Source: JBBDXI01 sp040902425
GTDB lineage: Bacteria; Planctomycetota; Phycisphaerae; Phycisphaerales; UBA1924
NCBI GenBank assembly: GCA_040902425.1
Contig: JBBDXI010000075.1
Location: 1 to 64,000 of the forward strand
DNA: 64,000 nucleotides
Direction: 5' to 3'
Below the pieces are notes generated by a model that searched no databases, was not told where the DNA came from, and worked only from the letters and a program-made list of their open reading frames with translations. Positions 1-7,856 of the stretch are shown here, one piece after another (positions within the stretch are counted from its first letter, which is position 1; each line of letters starts with the position of its first letter). Both the position numbers and the translations under genes were made by a program.

Positions 1-840
1 GAGCAGGATGTGCTGGCCTTCGCCCAGGTCCAGTCCGGCCCCCCCGCCTCGCAGGCCGGCGTGGCCGCGGAGAAGAACATCGCCGCCGTCCAGGCCGTGG
101 TTCAGACCCGGCGCGACGACCGCGCCATCACCCGCGAGCGGATGAGCCCGCTCCGCCAGCGCGTCGCCATGCGGCTGGTCGAGGCCCAGCGCACCGCGGC
201 GATGCTGACGACCTTCAACGAGTGCGACATGTCCGGCATCCTCGCCGCCCGCGCCCGCTACAAGGAGGATTTCGAGAAGCGCTACGGCGTCGGCCTCGGC
301 TTCATGTCGTTCTTCATCAAGGCCGCCGTTTACGCCCTTCAAGCCTTCCCCCAGGTCAACGCCTTCATCGTCGAGGAGGACGGCAAGCCCGCGATCGAGA
401 AGCACGGCTACTGCGACATCGCCATCGCCGTCTCCAGCCCCAGGGGCCTCGTCGTCCCCGTCATCCGCAGCGCCGAGCAGCTCTCCTTCGCCGAGATCGA
501 GCAGGCCGTCAAGGACCTGGCCACCCGCGCCAAGGACGGCAAGCTCACGCTCGAGGAGATGCAGGGCGGCACGTTCACCATCACCAACGGCGGCATCTTC
601 GGCTCGCTCAACAGCACGCCGATCCTCAACCCGCCGCAGTCCGGCATCCTCGGCATGCACGCGATCAAGAACCGCGCCGTCGAGGACCCGGAGAAGCCGG
701 GGCAGGTGGCGATCCGCCCCATGATGTACCTCGCCCTCAGCTACGACCACCGCATGGTGGACGGCGCCGAGGCCGTCCGCTTCCTGGTGAAGATCAAGGA
801 AGCGATCGAGGACCCGCGGCGGCTCCTCCTGGAGCTATAG
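1..840 (+). CDS. sucB: Dihydrolipoamide succinyltransferase (E2 of 2-oxoglutarate dehydrogenase), 3' part
   Basis: The reading frame is open from the first base, so the 5' end (lipoyl and most of the E1/E3-binding region) lies outside the window. What remains is a short Pro/Ala linker and the complete catalytic acyltransferase domain. The linker is followed by the typical ERMSPLRQRVAMRL block, and near the end comes the catalytic SYDHRMVDG motif with its His and Asp. The enzyme transfers the succinyl group from lipoamide to CoA in the TCA cycle. The specificity loop (ITNGGIFGSLNSTPILNPP) is of the succinyltransferase rather than the acetyltransferase type. Transcription is convergent with the next gene. 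Confidence 0.95.
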   Translation, partial: EQDVLAFAQVQSGPPASQAGVAAEKNIAAVQAVVQTRRDDRAITRERMSPLRQRVAMRLVEAQRTAAMLTTFNECDMSGILAARARYKEDFEKRYGVGLGFMSFFIKAAVYALQAFPQVNAFIVEEDGKPAIEKHGYCDIAIAVSSPRGLVVPVIRSAEQLSFAEIEQAVKDLATRAKDGKLTLEEMQGGTFTITNGGIFGSLNSTPILNPPQSGILGMHAIKNRAVEDPEKPGQVAIRPMMYLALSYDHRMVDGAEAVRFLVKIKEAIEDPRRLLLEL

Positions 841-852
841 GTCCCATAGGAC

Positions 853-876
853 CCATAGGACCCATACGTCCTATGG
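853..876. terminator. Inverted repeat between convergent genes, candidate bidirectional terminator
   Basis: CCATAGGAC (853-861) pairs perfectly with GTCCTATGG (868-876) around a 6-base loop. It starts 13 bases after the sucB stop and ends just before the 3' end of the phosphatase gene on the other strand. There is no T-tract. The left arm is part of a short tandem run of CCCATAGGA words (842-866), so it also belongs with the simple-word palindromes seen elsewhere in the window. Confidence 0.5.
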
Positions 877-878
877 AA

Positions 879-1379
879 TCAGTCCTCCACCAGGTACTCC
901 AGCAGCCCCGCGCACGCCGCGTCCAGCATCTGGAAGACCTCCTCAAACCCGTCCCCCGGCCAGTCATACGGGTCCGGCACATCCAGCTCGTGCACGGGCC
1001 GGTGCATCATCACCGGGTCGAAGCTCCGCATCAGGCGCACCCGTTCCGCCGGCGCTCCCGCGCGGCTGAGCGTGTGCACGTTGGCGCGGTCCATCGCGAT
1101 CAGCCAGTCGAAGCGCCCGAAGTCCGCAGGGCACACCTGGCGGGCGATGCTCGGCAGCTCGATCCCGTGCCTCCGCGCCACCGCGATCGACCGGTGGTCC
1201 GCGCACTCGCCGACGTGCCACGCCCCCGTCCCGCACGAATCGACCTCGAAGCGGTCCAGCACACCCCGCTCCCGCGCCCGGTGGATGAAGACCCCCTCCG
1301 CCAGCGGCGAGCGGCAGATGTTCCCCAGGCACACGAACAGCACCCCCGTCCGCTCCGCCCCCCCGTCCCCGCCGGTCAC
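879..1379 (-). CDS. Low-molecular-weight protein tyrosine phosphatase
   Basis: The 166-residue protein has the family signature VCLGNICRSP near its start (nucleophile Cys17, Arg23 of the CX5R loop) and the general-acid motif DPYDWP about 40 residues before the C terminus. Length and motif order are those of the cytoplasmic LMW-PTP family, whose members dephosphorylate phosphotyrosine or, in some bacteria, phosphoarginine. I chose the GTG at 1379 because it overlaps the TGA of the upstream gene as GTGA, which implies translational coupling. A longer frame exists but its N terminus is Gly/Ala-rich shadow sequence. It is the last gene of a minus-strand run. Confidence 0.9.
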   Translation of the reverse strand: MTGGDGGAERTGVLFVCLGNICRSPLAEGVFIHRARERGVLDRFEVDSCGTGAWHVGECADHRSIAVARRHGIELPSIARQVCPADFGRFDWLIAMDRANVHTLSRAGAPAERVRLMRSFDPVMMHRPVHELDVPDPYDWPGDGFEEVFQMLDAACAGLLEYLVED

Positions 1380-2545
1380 GGCTGAACCCCCATCGACGTG
1401 AACATCGCCCGCGGCAGCGGCGCCCCGATCTTCGCCGCCCGCAGCGACTCCTTCCACGCCGCGACCAGCACGCCCACAAAGCGCCCACCCCAACCCGCCG
1501 CCCGCGCGTGCTCCCGAAGCTCGCGCCCCACCGTTCCCCGCATCCCCGCATCATCCAGCAGCGGGCACAGCAGGCGGGCCAGCTCCGGCAGCGTGGCGTT
1601 CTGCGCCAGGCACGCCCCCGCGGCCGCGCCCGGCATCACCCCCGCCCCGACCAGCCCCTCCGGCGCCACCGTCGGCAGGCCCGCGGCGACCAGCGGCGCC
1701 GCCTCCCACGCCGCCTCACCCCGGGGGCCCTGCCGGTGCGACGTCGGCCCCGCCCCCCCGGGGTCGAGCACGCCCGCATCGCACGCCGCCGCCAGCCGCG
1801 CCATCGGCAGGTCGCTCACGATCATCCGCACATCCCGCCCGGCCCGCGCCCGCATCCGCCGCCCCCGCGCCATCTGCGACGCCCACGCCGGCATCACCCC
1901 CGTCACGCGCTGCCCCGCGCACGCCAGCAGCCCCTGCAGAAACACGAACCGCATCGCGCTCGCCGACCGCCCCGCCAGCAGCAGCGCCACCTCCCCCGGC
2001 TCCAGCCCCAGCCGCCGCCGCAGCCCCCCGCGCTCGTCCGTCTCGACAGCCTCGCAAGGCGGCGGCGCCCCCATCACCTCCAGCCCCGGGTACGCCGACC
2101 GCGCCCGCTCCTCCGCCCCCTCCGGACACACCAGGATCGCGCTGCGCACCGGCGCCCCCATCCACCCCGCCGCCGCGCCGACGAGCCCCGCCGGACGCCG
2201 CTCCGCCACCGCCACCCGCGCCAGGTTCGTCGGGAAGGCCAGCCGCGACAGGTCCAGCATCGCCGCCCCCCAGCACTGGAGCACGTGCCCGCGGTGCTGC
2301 GCCGCCGCCAGCCGCAGGCCCCGCCACGCCAGCGCCGGCTCGCCCAGCGGCGGCGAGAAAATGCGTGAAACGCCCACGCCGGCCCCGCCCAGCCGGCGCG
2401 CCGCCGCCGCCGTCCCCACCAGCCACACCTCGTGCGAATCGCCCCCGGCCCGCAGCGCCAGCCCGCACGCCCCCGCCGCCAGGTCCAGGTCCCCCCCCCC
2501 GGCGGGGGCAGCCCCCGTGCCGTCGATCAGGTGCAGCACCCGCAT
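1376..2545 (-). CDS. Glycosyltransferase-like protein (GT4-like, divergent)
   Basis: This 389-residue protein starts MRVLHLIDGTG, the usual opening of GT-B fold glycosyltransferases. The C-terminal half reads like the nucleotide-sugar domain (LLLAGR..., MIVSDLPMARLAAACD, then AAPLVAAGLPTVAPEG and a final helix), but the canonical EX7E motif is not clear. I therefore infer a degenerate or highly divergent family 4 transferase; donor and acceptor are unknown. The ATG at 2545 lies 2 bases after the stop of the upstream lipoprotein gene, and the stop overlaps the phosphatase start, so all three are probably co-transcribed. A 62-codon upstream extension is low-complexity Gly/Ala sequence overlapping the neighbour and was rejected. 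Confidence 0.6.
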   Translation of the reverse strand: MRVLHLIDGTGAAPAGGGDLDLAAGACGLALRAGGDSHEVWLVGTAAAARRLGGAGVGVSRIFSPPLGEPALAWRGLRLAAAQHRGHVLQCWGAAMLDLSRLAFPTNLARVAVAERRPAGLVGAAAGWMGAPVRSAILVCPEGAEERARSAYPGLEVMGAPPPCEAVETDERGGLRRRLGLEPGEVALLLAGRSASAMRFVFLQGLLACAGQRVTGVMPAWASQMARGRRMRARAGRDVRMIVSDLPMARLAAACDAGVLDPGGAGPTSHRQGPRGEAAWEAAPLVAAGLPTVAPEGLVGAGVMPGAAAGACLAQNATLPELARLLCPLLDDAGMRGTVGRELREHARAAGWGGRFVGVLVAAWKESLRAAKIGAPLPRAMFTSMGVQP

Positions 2546-2547
2546 CG

Positions 2548-3213
2548 CTACTGCGGCACCGTCGCGCCCCGCGGCGTCTCGTGCGTGATGAACAGGTTCG
2601 CCAGCTCCATCCCCGCCTGCTTCGCCAGCTCCTCCTCCGCCGTGTACCGCGCCGCCGTCCCCGTCGGGATGTCGCGCGAGCGGGCCGTCATCCGCACCGT
2701 CAGCGGGTGCCCCGCCGCATCCGCCGGCCACAGGCGCGTGTCGTTGGCCGCGTCGATCACCTTCACGCGGAGGACCGCCGCCGGCGCGTACGTCGCCCCA
2801 TCCGGCGACAGGTCGAACTGGTCCACCGTCGCGTAGATCACCACATCCGCCTTCAGCGCACGCCCGATCTCGGTGATCGGCGCCGGCCGGTCCGAGCGGT
2901 CGTTGCCCGCGGCCGCCATCGCCGAATCGGCGCTGATCATGTCCTCCAGCGCCTTGCCCTTCAGCAGCGTCTTCTCCGCCTCCTGCGCGATCATCAGCCG
3001 CAGCGACCGGCGCGGCACGCGGTTGCCCCGGTCATCCACGAACACCACCGTCGCGCGCTTGGCGTCCAGCTCGTACAGCCTCTTGGTCTTCTCCGGCCCG
3101 TGCACCAGGTAGAACGCCGGCCCCACGATGTTGCACCCGGCGACCACGCCCGTCACCACCAGCAGCCCCCCGCCGACAATCCCCGCAAGTGTTATTCGCA
3201 CGCGCCTCACCAT
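2548..3213 (-). CDS. Predicted lipoprotein of unknown function
   Basis: The 221-residue protein has a basic N terminus, a hydrophobic stretch (about residues 8-25) and a lipobox VVAGC, so it is predicted to be a lipoprotein exported by Sec. The mature part contains alternating beta/alpha segments such as ADVVIYATVDQFDLSPDG and VLRVKVIDAANDTRLWP, which recall periplasmic proteins that compute a summed status or assembly value; I cannot name a family. It resembles in style the next lipoprotein upstream (3289-3987), which has a similar 'register a value for a resource' layout. It is probably in one operon with the glycosyltransferase-like gene, 2 bases downstream. Confidence 0.75.
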   Translation of the reverse strand: MVRRVRITLAGIVGGGLLVVTGVVAGCNIVGPAFYLVHGPEKTKRLYELDAKRATVVFVDDRGNRVPRRSLRLMIAQEAEKTLLKGKALEDMISADSAMAAAGNDRSDRPAPITEIGRALKADVVIYATVDQFDLSPDGATYAPAAVLRVKVIDAANDTRLWPADAAGHPLTVRMTARSRDIPTGTAARYTAEEELAKQAGMELANLFITHETPRGATVPQ

Positions 3214-3215
3214 CC

Positions 3216-3260
3216 CTGTCTCGCTGTCTGTCCCGCTGCTTCGCTGTCTCGCTGTCGCGC
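3216..3260. repeat. CTGTCTCGCTG simple-word repeat tract
   Basis: The short gap between two lipoprotein genes is filled with near-tandem words. TCGCTGTCT occurs at 3221-3229 and again at 3241-3249, with degenerate CCGCTGCT copies between them. There is no clear inverted arm. The tract sits over and just upstream of the start codon of the 2548-3213 gene. Confidence 0.6.
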
Positions 3261-3288
3261 TACTTCCCGTCCCGCCGCCCCGCCCGCA

Positions 3289-3987
3289 CTAGTACTTCGG
3301 GTAGTACGGCTCCTGGTGCGCGTAGAACACCCACGTGCACCGGTCCACGAACCGGTTGACGAGCGTCTGGGCGATGGCCTGGGCCGGCAGGTCCTGCGGG
3401 CCCATCCCCATCGTGTCGGGGTACGAGACCCGGATCGGCTTCTCGAACGCCGGCGTCTCAGCCCGCCCGCCCCCGCCCTTCCCCCCGTCGGCTTCGAACA
3501 CCGCCATCGTCCCCGTCGCCTGCCCCTCCCACAGGTACTGGTTCCCCGGCTCGTTCAGCCGGTACTCGATCAGCTCCACCATGACCAGCCGGTCCACCCC
3601 CAGCTTGCCCGCCAGCTCCCCCCGCGACATCGCCAGCCACCCCGGGTTCTCGTACTGGAACCGCAGGATGCTCGCCGGCGGGATGTACCCCGTCGCCCCG
3701 ATCATCTCCTGCTGCGGCTTGTCAGCCAGCCGCCCCGTGATCTGCGCGGTCAGCGCCGGCACCAGGTTCGGGTAGTCCGCCTGGATCACCCGGTCCGCCG
3801 AGACCACCACCGCCCAGCGCTTCCCCTCCAGCCCCGTGTACTCGGCCTTCACCGTCTTCGTGCTGCTGCGCTTGTAGCTTTCCATCATCGCGCCGCCGAA
3901 CCCCAGCACCTGGCACCCCCCCAGCGGCGCCAACAGCGCCGCCAGGATGCACGCGCACACGCTCCGGCGAAGCGACGCTGGCGTCAT
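3289..3987 (-). CDS. Predicted lipoprotein of unknown function
   Basis: The chosen ATG at 3987 gives a 232-residue protein with a classical lipoprotein signal: MTPASLRRSVC, a hydrophobic core and the lipobox LGGC at about residues 20-23. An in-frame extension upstream (MSDVGCRMWDV...) is simply translated repeat DNA and was rejected. The mature part has SADRVIQADYPNLVPALTAQ, then LGVDRLVMVELIEYRLNE, and ends in a Tyr-rich tail (QEPYYPKY). This suggests an outer-membrane-associated assembly or transport accessory protein, but I do not recognise a family. The same general architecture is seen in the lipoprotein encoded downstream. Confidence 0.75.
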   Translation of the reverse strand: MTPASLRRSVCACILAALLAPLGGCQVLGFGGAMMESYKRSSTKTVKAEYTGLEGKRWAVVVSADRVIQADYPNLVPALTAQITGRLADKPQQEMIGATGYIPPASILRFQYENPGWLAMSRGELAGKLGVDRLVMVELIEYRLNEPGNQYLWEGQATGTMAVFEADGGKGGGGRAETPAFEKPIRVSYPDTMGMGPQDLPAQAIAQTLVNRFVDRCTWVFYAHQEPYYPKY

Positions 3988-4023
3988 GGCAATCACGGGC
4001 GGCTCCTGGGGGGGGAGGGGGGC

Positions 4024-4102
4024 GGATGTGGGATGTCGGTTAGGGGAGGTGGGATGTGCCGTCCGCGATCCGCTCACATCCCACATCCGACATCCCACAT
4101 CC
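4024..4102. repeat. Intergenic palindrome of GGATGTGGGATG words
   Basis: GGATGTGGGATGTCGG (4024-4039) is perfectly inverted as CCGACATCCCACATCC (4087-4102). Nested inside is a second perfect pair, GTGGGATGTG (4049-4058) with CACATCCCAC (4075-4084). Together they could fold into a long branched hairpin between the DUF2752 gene and the downstream lipoprotein gene. A single-arm copy of the same word lies upstream of groEL1 at 5319-5342. Confidence 0.85.
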
Positions 4103-4110
4103 GACATGCC

Positions 4111-4632
4111 TCAGAACCCGGTCCACGTGGCCCACTTCCAGGCCCACGCCGCGGCCGCCAGGGCCGCGATGCACCAGAGTACCTTCCCCGTGACCATTCT
4201 GCCAAACACCCTCCCCAGTTGCGATCTCGTGGCAGAAATGTAGAGCCCCGCCCAGAACGCCGCCCCCGTCCCCAGGGCCAGAAGCAGGCCGAACGGCTGG
4301 GCACGGAACGCCCCCGGGAACTGCCCCCGGACCGCGTGGGCGTAGGCCGTGGTCATCCCGCAGGTCGGGCAGGGCCGGTCCAGCACCACCGCCCACCCGC
4401 ACGGCGGCAGCCCCAGTTGGGAGTGCGACCCGTGCCCCTCGGGCGCGGGCGTGATCGACGCCGCCACCACCAGCACCGCCAGGCAGGCCGCGGCGACGAG
4501 CCCCGCGACCAGCCGCCCCCCAACGCCCAGCCGGGCCGCGCCCGAAGCGGCAAACGGCAAGAGGCAAGCGGCAAACGGGCCTCGTGCCGTCTGCCCCGTG
4601 CCGGTTGCCGCTTGCCGTTTGCCGCTTGCCAT
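4111..4632 (-). CDS. DUF2752 family membrane protein
   Basis: The family's hallmark, a CPTCGMT motif followed by an aromatic/His stretch, is present, flanked by three or four hydrophobic segments, so this is a small inner-membrane protein of unknown function. With the ATG at 4632 the product has 173 residues and begins 8 bases after the nuoA stop. Its first 25 or so residues (MASGKRQAATGTGQTARG) are encoded by the right and left arms of the GGCAAGCGG palindrome, which is odd. The native start may be a TTG further in, just before the first hydrophobic segment. Context with nuoA says little about its job. Confidence 0.75.
   Translation of the reverse strand: MASGKRQAATGTGQTARGPFAACLLPFAASGAARLGVGGRLVAGLVAAACLAVLVVAASITPAPEGHGSHSQLGLPPCGWAVVLDRPCPTCGMTTAYAHAVRGQFPGAFRAQPFGLLLALGTGAAFWAGLYISATRSQLGRVFGRMVTGKVLWCIAALAAAAWAWKWATWTGF
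4563..4630. repeat. Palindrome of GGCAAGCGGCAAACGG words
   Basis: GGCAAGCGGCAAACGG (4563-4578) is perfectly inverted as CCGTTTGCCGCTTGCC (4615-4630). Further degenerate copies (GCGGCAAACGGCAAG at 4547-4561, TGCCGGTTGCCG) extend both arms. It covers the annotated start of the DUF2752 gene. A second copy occurs at 8153-8242. Confidence 0.85.
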
Positions 4633-4640
4633 CTGCCCGC

Positions 4641-5063
4641 TCAGTCGAACCTGAACACACCCTTCCGCCACCCGTAGAGGTACGCCACCACGGTCGTGAA
4701 CAGGAAGAACATGATCCGCGCCAGCCACACCGCCGAGTTCTCCGAGCCGGGCGCCAGGTTGGTGAACGTCGCCGCCCACGGGTACAGGAAGATGATCTCG
4801 ACGTCGAAGACCAGGAACACCACCGCGATCAGGTAGAACCGCACGTTGAACCGCTTGCGGGCGGTCCCCACCGGGTTCATCCCCGACTCGTACGCCATCC
4901 CCTTCACCCGCCCCCGCCGCGACGGCCCGAGGATGCTCGTCAGCACCAGGTTGGCGGCCCCGAAGGTGATCGCCATCACGATGATGATGAAGATCGGCAG
5001 GTAGCTCTGGAGGTCGGCCTGGGCGACCAGAAGGGGCGCGGTCGGGAGCGCGAGTCCGTGCAT
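4641..5063 (-). CDS. nuoA: NADH-quinone oxidoreductase subunit A
   Basis: The 140-residue protein has three transmembrane helices and the diagnostic subunit A (NDH-1 subunit 3) stretch: YESGMNPVGTARKRFNVRFY, followed by the acidic FDVEIIFLYPWA helix. It is a membrane-arm subunit near the quinone site of complex I. Normally nuoA starts a nuoABCD... operon. Here the downstream gene is a DUF2752 protein and no other complex I gene is present in the window, so this nuoA is separated from the rest of its complex. Transcription is divergent from groEL1. Confidence 0.93.
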   Translation of the reverse strand: MHGLALPTAPLLVAQADLQSYLPIFIIIVMAITFGAANLVLTSILGPSRRGRVKGMAYESGMNPVGTARKRFNVRFYLIAVVFLVFDVEIIFLYPWAATFTNLAPGSENSAVWLARIMFFLFTTVVAYLYGWRKGVFRFD

Positions 5064-5367
5064 GGGGGCGGATGATAGCGGGGGCCGCCCGGGAGTGGCT
5101 TCGCTCCACGTTTCTGCCAGATCGGCAGCCGGTGTCGGTGCCGCTCGGCCACTGACAGGCCCCGCCGACCTCCCGCAAGGGCCCCCGAATCACTCCACGA
5201 CCCCCCGGATGCGGCCCCGCTGATCGCTACCGTGTGGCACCCCCCTTGCCATGAAAACCGACGGGGTGTCGGTCCAGCCCGGCCCCGCCCCTCCGCTCGA
5301 CGCGGGCCCTCGCCCCCCATCCGACATCCCACATCCGACATCGACGCCGACCCGGAGAAGAAAGCAC
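5064..5367. other. Divergent intergenic region nuoA / groEL1
   Basis: These 304 bases must carry the promoters of nuoA (minus) and groEL1 (plus). I see no CIRCE operator (TTAGCACTC-N9-GAGTGCTAA) and no convincing -35/-10 pair. A GGAGAAG ribosome-binding site lies at 5353-5359, before groEL1. Bases 5319-5342 hold a single-arm copy of the CCGACATCCCACATCC word repeat, inside the probable groEL1 leader. Confidence 0.5.
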
Positions 5368-7098
5368 ATGCCAGCCAAGGAACTCGTGTTCGACACCCAG
5401 GCCCGCCAGTCCCTCCTCGCCGGCGTGGAGAAACTCGCCCGCGCGGTCAAGGCCACGCTTGGCCCCCGGGGCCGCAACGCCGTCCTGGACAAGTCCTGGG
5501 GCGGGCCCACCGTCACCAAGGACGGCGTGAGCGTCGCCGAGGAGATCGAGCTGCGCAACAAGGCGGAGAACATGGGCGCCCTCATGGTCAAGGAGGCCGC
5601 CTCCAAGACCAGCGACGATGCCGGCGACGGGACGACCACCGCCACCATCCTCGCCGAGGCCCTCTTCCGCGAGGGGCTCAAGTACATCACCGCCGGCGTC
5701 GATGCCAACGCCCTCGTCCGCGGGATGAAGCTGGCCGTGACGGCCGCGGCCGCGGAGATCGACACGCTCAGCCGCCCGGTCAAGGGCAAGGCCGACATCC
5801 AGTCGGTGGCGAGCATCTCGGCCAACAACGACCAGGAGATCGGCACGATCATGGCCGACGCCTTCGAGCGCGTCGGCAAGGATGGGGTGATCACGGTCGA
5901 GGAGGGCAAGAGCCTGGAGACCGAGGTCACGGTCGTCGAGGGCATGCAGTTCGACCGCGGGTACCTCTCGCCCAACTTCGTGACGGACCCGGAGGAGATG
6001 AAGGTGGAGTTCGAGAAGGCCCTGGTCCTGATCCACGAGGAGAAGATCGAGAGCGTCACCAAGCTCCTGCCGCTGCTGGAGAAGGTGATGAACGCCAAGC
6101 GGCCCCTGCTCATCATCGCCGAGGATGTCGGCGGCGAGGCCCTGGCGACGCTGGTCATCAACAAGCTCCGCGGCACGCTGAACGTGTGCGCCGTCAAGGC
6201 CCCGGGCTACGGCGACCGGCGGAAGGCCATGCTGGAAGACATCGCGGTCCTCACCGGCGCTGAGCCGATCATGAAGGACCTGGGGATCGAGCTGGATCAG
6301 GTCGAGCTGAAGCAGCTGGGCATGGCCAAGAAGATCGAGGTCGACGCCGACGCCACGACCATCATCGAGGGCGCCGGGGACACGAAAAAGATCCAGGGCC
6401 GGATCCAGCAGATCCGCCGCGAGATCGAGAGCACCACCAGCGACTACGACCGCGAGAAGCTCCAGGAGCGGCTGGCGAAGCTCGCCGGCGGCGTCGCCCA
6501 GATCAAGGTCGGCGCCGCCAGCGAGGCCGAGCTCAAGGAGAAGAAGGCCCGCGTCGAGGACGCCCTGCATGCCACCCGGGCCGCGGTCGCCGAGGGCATC
6601 GTCCCCGGCGGCGGCGTCAGCTTCCTCCGCGCCCGGCGCGGCGTCGAGAAGCTGAAGGAGTGGAAGGCCGTCTTCGGCAAGCGGGGGGGGGACGAGGTCA
6701 CCGCCGACGACATCGGCAGCGCCAAGTACGACGTCGCGGCCGGGATGGATGTGGTCTACAAGGCCCTCGTCATCCCCACCAGGACGATCGCCGACAACGC
6801 CGGGGCCAAGGGCACGGTGGTGGTCTCCAAGGTCCTGGAGGAGGACAGCCCGACCTTCGGCTACAACGCCCTGACCGACACCTACGGCGACATGATGAAG
6901 GACGGCGTGATCACCCCGACCAAGGTGGACCGCTCCGCGCTTCAGAATGCCGCCAGCGTGGCGAGCATCCTCCTCGCCGCCGACTGCATCATCACCAGCA
7001 AGCCCGAGCCCAAGAACGGCGGCGGCCCCGGCGGCGGCGGCCCCCCGGGCATGGGTGGCATGGGTGGGATGGGCGGCATGGGCGGCATGGACTTCTGA
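5368..7098 (+). CDS. groEL: Chaperonin GroEL, copy 1 (with GGM tail)
   Basis: The 576-residue GroEL has KATLGPRGRN, the ATP site DGTTTAT, the EDALHATRAAV segment and a C-terminal (GGM)n-type tail ending GMGGMDF. It folds proteins in a double ring with GroES in the cytoplasm. The ATG at 5368 follows a GGAGAAG site; an upstream in-frame extension is translated repeat DNA. Two things are odd. There is an insertion of roughly 20 residues (around EWKAVFGKRGGDEVTADD) before the conserved NAG segment. Also, the position normally occupied by the nucleotide-contacting Asp of the DPTKV motif (Asp495 in E. coli) reads ITPTKV, with Thr at residue 516. Copy 2 keeps the Asp but has no GGM tail. Confidence 0.95.
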   Translation: MPAKELVFDTQARQSLLAGVEKLARAVKATLGPRGRNAVLDKSWGGPTVTKDGVSVAEEIELRNKAENMGALMVKEAASKTSDDAGDGTTTATILAEALFREGLKYITAGVDANALVRGMKLAVTAAAAEIDTLSRPVKGKADIQSVASISANNDQEIGTIMADAFERVGKDGVITVEEGKSLETEVTVVEGMQFDRGYLSPNFVTDPEEMKVEFEKALVLIHEEKIESVTKLLPLLEKVMNAKRPLLIIAEDVGGEALATLVINKLRGTLNVCAVKAPGYGDRRKAMLEDIAVLTGAEPIMKDLGIELDQVELKQLGMAKKIEVDADATTIIEGAGDTKKIQGRIQQIRREIESTTSDYDREKLQERLAKLAGGVAQIKVGAASEAELKEKKARVEDALHATRAAVAEGIVPGGGVSFLRARRGVEKLKEWKAVFGKRGGDEVTADDIGSAKYDVAAGMDVVYKALVIPTRTIADNAGAKGTVVVSKVLEEDSPTFGYNALTDTYGDMMKDGVITPTKVDRSALQNAASVASILLAADCIITSKPEPKNGGGPGGGGPPGMGGMGGMGGMGGMDF

Positions 7099-7111
7099 CG
7101 GAAGGGCAAGC

Positions 7112-7336
7112 GTGAAGTTCCGCATCGTCATCGAGCAGGATGAGGACGGGAAGTTCGTGGCGTCGTGCCCGACTCTGCCCGGGTGCTGGAGCCAGGGGGA
7201 CACGCGCGACGAGGCGGTGCGGAACATCGGGGATGCGATCGAGGGGTATCTGGAGAGCCTGCGGAAAAACGGCGATCCGGTCCCCCCGCCGATCACGGAG
7301 GAAGTCATCGATGTGAAGCTCGGGAAGACGGCCTGA
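7112..7336 (+). CDS. hicB: HicB-family antitoxin
   Basis: This 74-residue protein is a minimal HicB fold: FRIVIEQDEDGKFVASCPTLPGC, then DTRDEAVRNIGDAIEGYLE, matching the partial RNase-H-like HicB domain, and a short C-terminal tail that lacks a DNA-binding domain. The GTG at 7112 is preceded by GGAAGGG at 7100-7106. Its stop overlaps the start of hicA as TGATG. HicB neutralises HicA and often binds the operon promoter, although this short form has no obvious HTH. The pair sits 13 bases downstream of groEL1 and may be read through from it. The order hicB-hicA is the less common one. Confidence 0.85.
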   Translation: MKFRIVIEQDEDGKFVASCPTLPGCWSQGDTRDEAVRNIGDAIEGYLESLRKNGDPVPPPITEEVIDVKLGKTA

Positions 7337-7551
7337 TGGCGAGGCTTCCCGTCATATCGGGAGCGGAGGCGGTGAAGGCGTTCGGGAGGATCGGGCACCT
7401 CGTGAGTCATCAGACGGGAAGTCACGTGATCATGCGACGAAGCGATCCGCCGCACCGGCACCTGTCGATACCCCAGCACCGCGAGCTTGGGAGGGGCCTC
7501 CTGCGGGGGCTGATACGCGACGCAGGGCTCACCGTGGACGAGTTCGTGTAA
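7336..7551 (+). CDS. hicA: HicA-family mRNA interferase toxin
   Basis: The 71-residue protein has the HicA double-stranded-RNA-binding-like fold: a PVISGAEAVKAFGRIGH start, the catalytic GSHVIMRR stretch containing the active His, and the PQHRELGRGLLRGLIRDAGL end. HicA proteins cleave mRNA and stop growth when freed from HicB. The ATG overlaps the hicB stop by one base, so the two are coupled. The full length and the retained His suggest an intact toxin. Its location between groEL1 and groES is unusual. Confidence 0.88.
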   Translation: MARLPVISGAEAVKAFGRIGHLVSHQTGSHVIMRRSDPPHRHLSIPQHRELGRGLLRGLIRDAGLTVDEFV

Positions 7552-7575
7552 CTCCTTGGGTGAATGGAGCAAGCA

Positions 7576-7794
7576 ATGGCAAAGGCAGGCGATCTGTTGG
7601 GTCGGAGCGGCGCGGGCGGGCTTGGTCCGAGCAAGCCCACGCAGGCATTCCCGACCCCCGAGACGAAGGATGAGGGCGAGGGCGCGGACCACTCCGCGAC
7701 CAAGAAGAAGCCCATCAAGGACACCAAGCCCCACAAGGGCGGCGGGCCCTCGGGCGGCGGCACACTGCCGACGAGCGTGCGCCCGAAGGTGTGA
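7576..7794 (+). CDS. Small Lys/Gly/Pro-rich protein of unknown function
   Basis: Predicted 72-residue protein, MAKAGDLLGRSG..., rich in Gly, Lys, Pro and Thr and probably disordered (SATKKKPIKDTKPHKGGG). I prefer the ATG at 7576 because GGAG at 7566-7569 lies 6 bases upstream; an ATG at 7564 would add four residues. It lies in the same direction between hicA and groES, with a 62-base gap before groES. I recognise no family. It could be a nucleic-acid-binding or chaperone-associated peptide, or a non-conserved ORF. Confidence 0.5.
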   Translation: MAKAGDLLGRSGAGGLGPSKPTQAFPTPETKDEGEGADHSATKKKPIKDTKPHKGGGPSGGGTLPTSVRPKV

Positions 7795-7856
7795 TCTGAA
7801 CTCTGCAATCTGATACTCGAACCCGACCCCGCATCACCGAACCGGAGACCCGACTC

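Noticed and set aside
3289..4107. Lipoprotein start at 4107 (MSDVGCRMWDV)
   Set aside because: The extra 40 residues are the translation of the GGATGTGGGATG repeat, and the lipoprotein signal begins at 3987.
5064..5367. CIRCE/HrcA operator or sigma-32 promoter before groEL1
   Set aside because: No TTAGCACTC-N9-GAGTGCTAA or close variant, and no convincing heat-shock promoter pair could be found here or before groEL2.
7556..7813. Overlapping Arg-rich frame in the hicA-groES gap
   Set aside because: Shadow of the 7576-7794 frame; Arg/Pro-rich composition and no ribosome-binding site.
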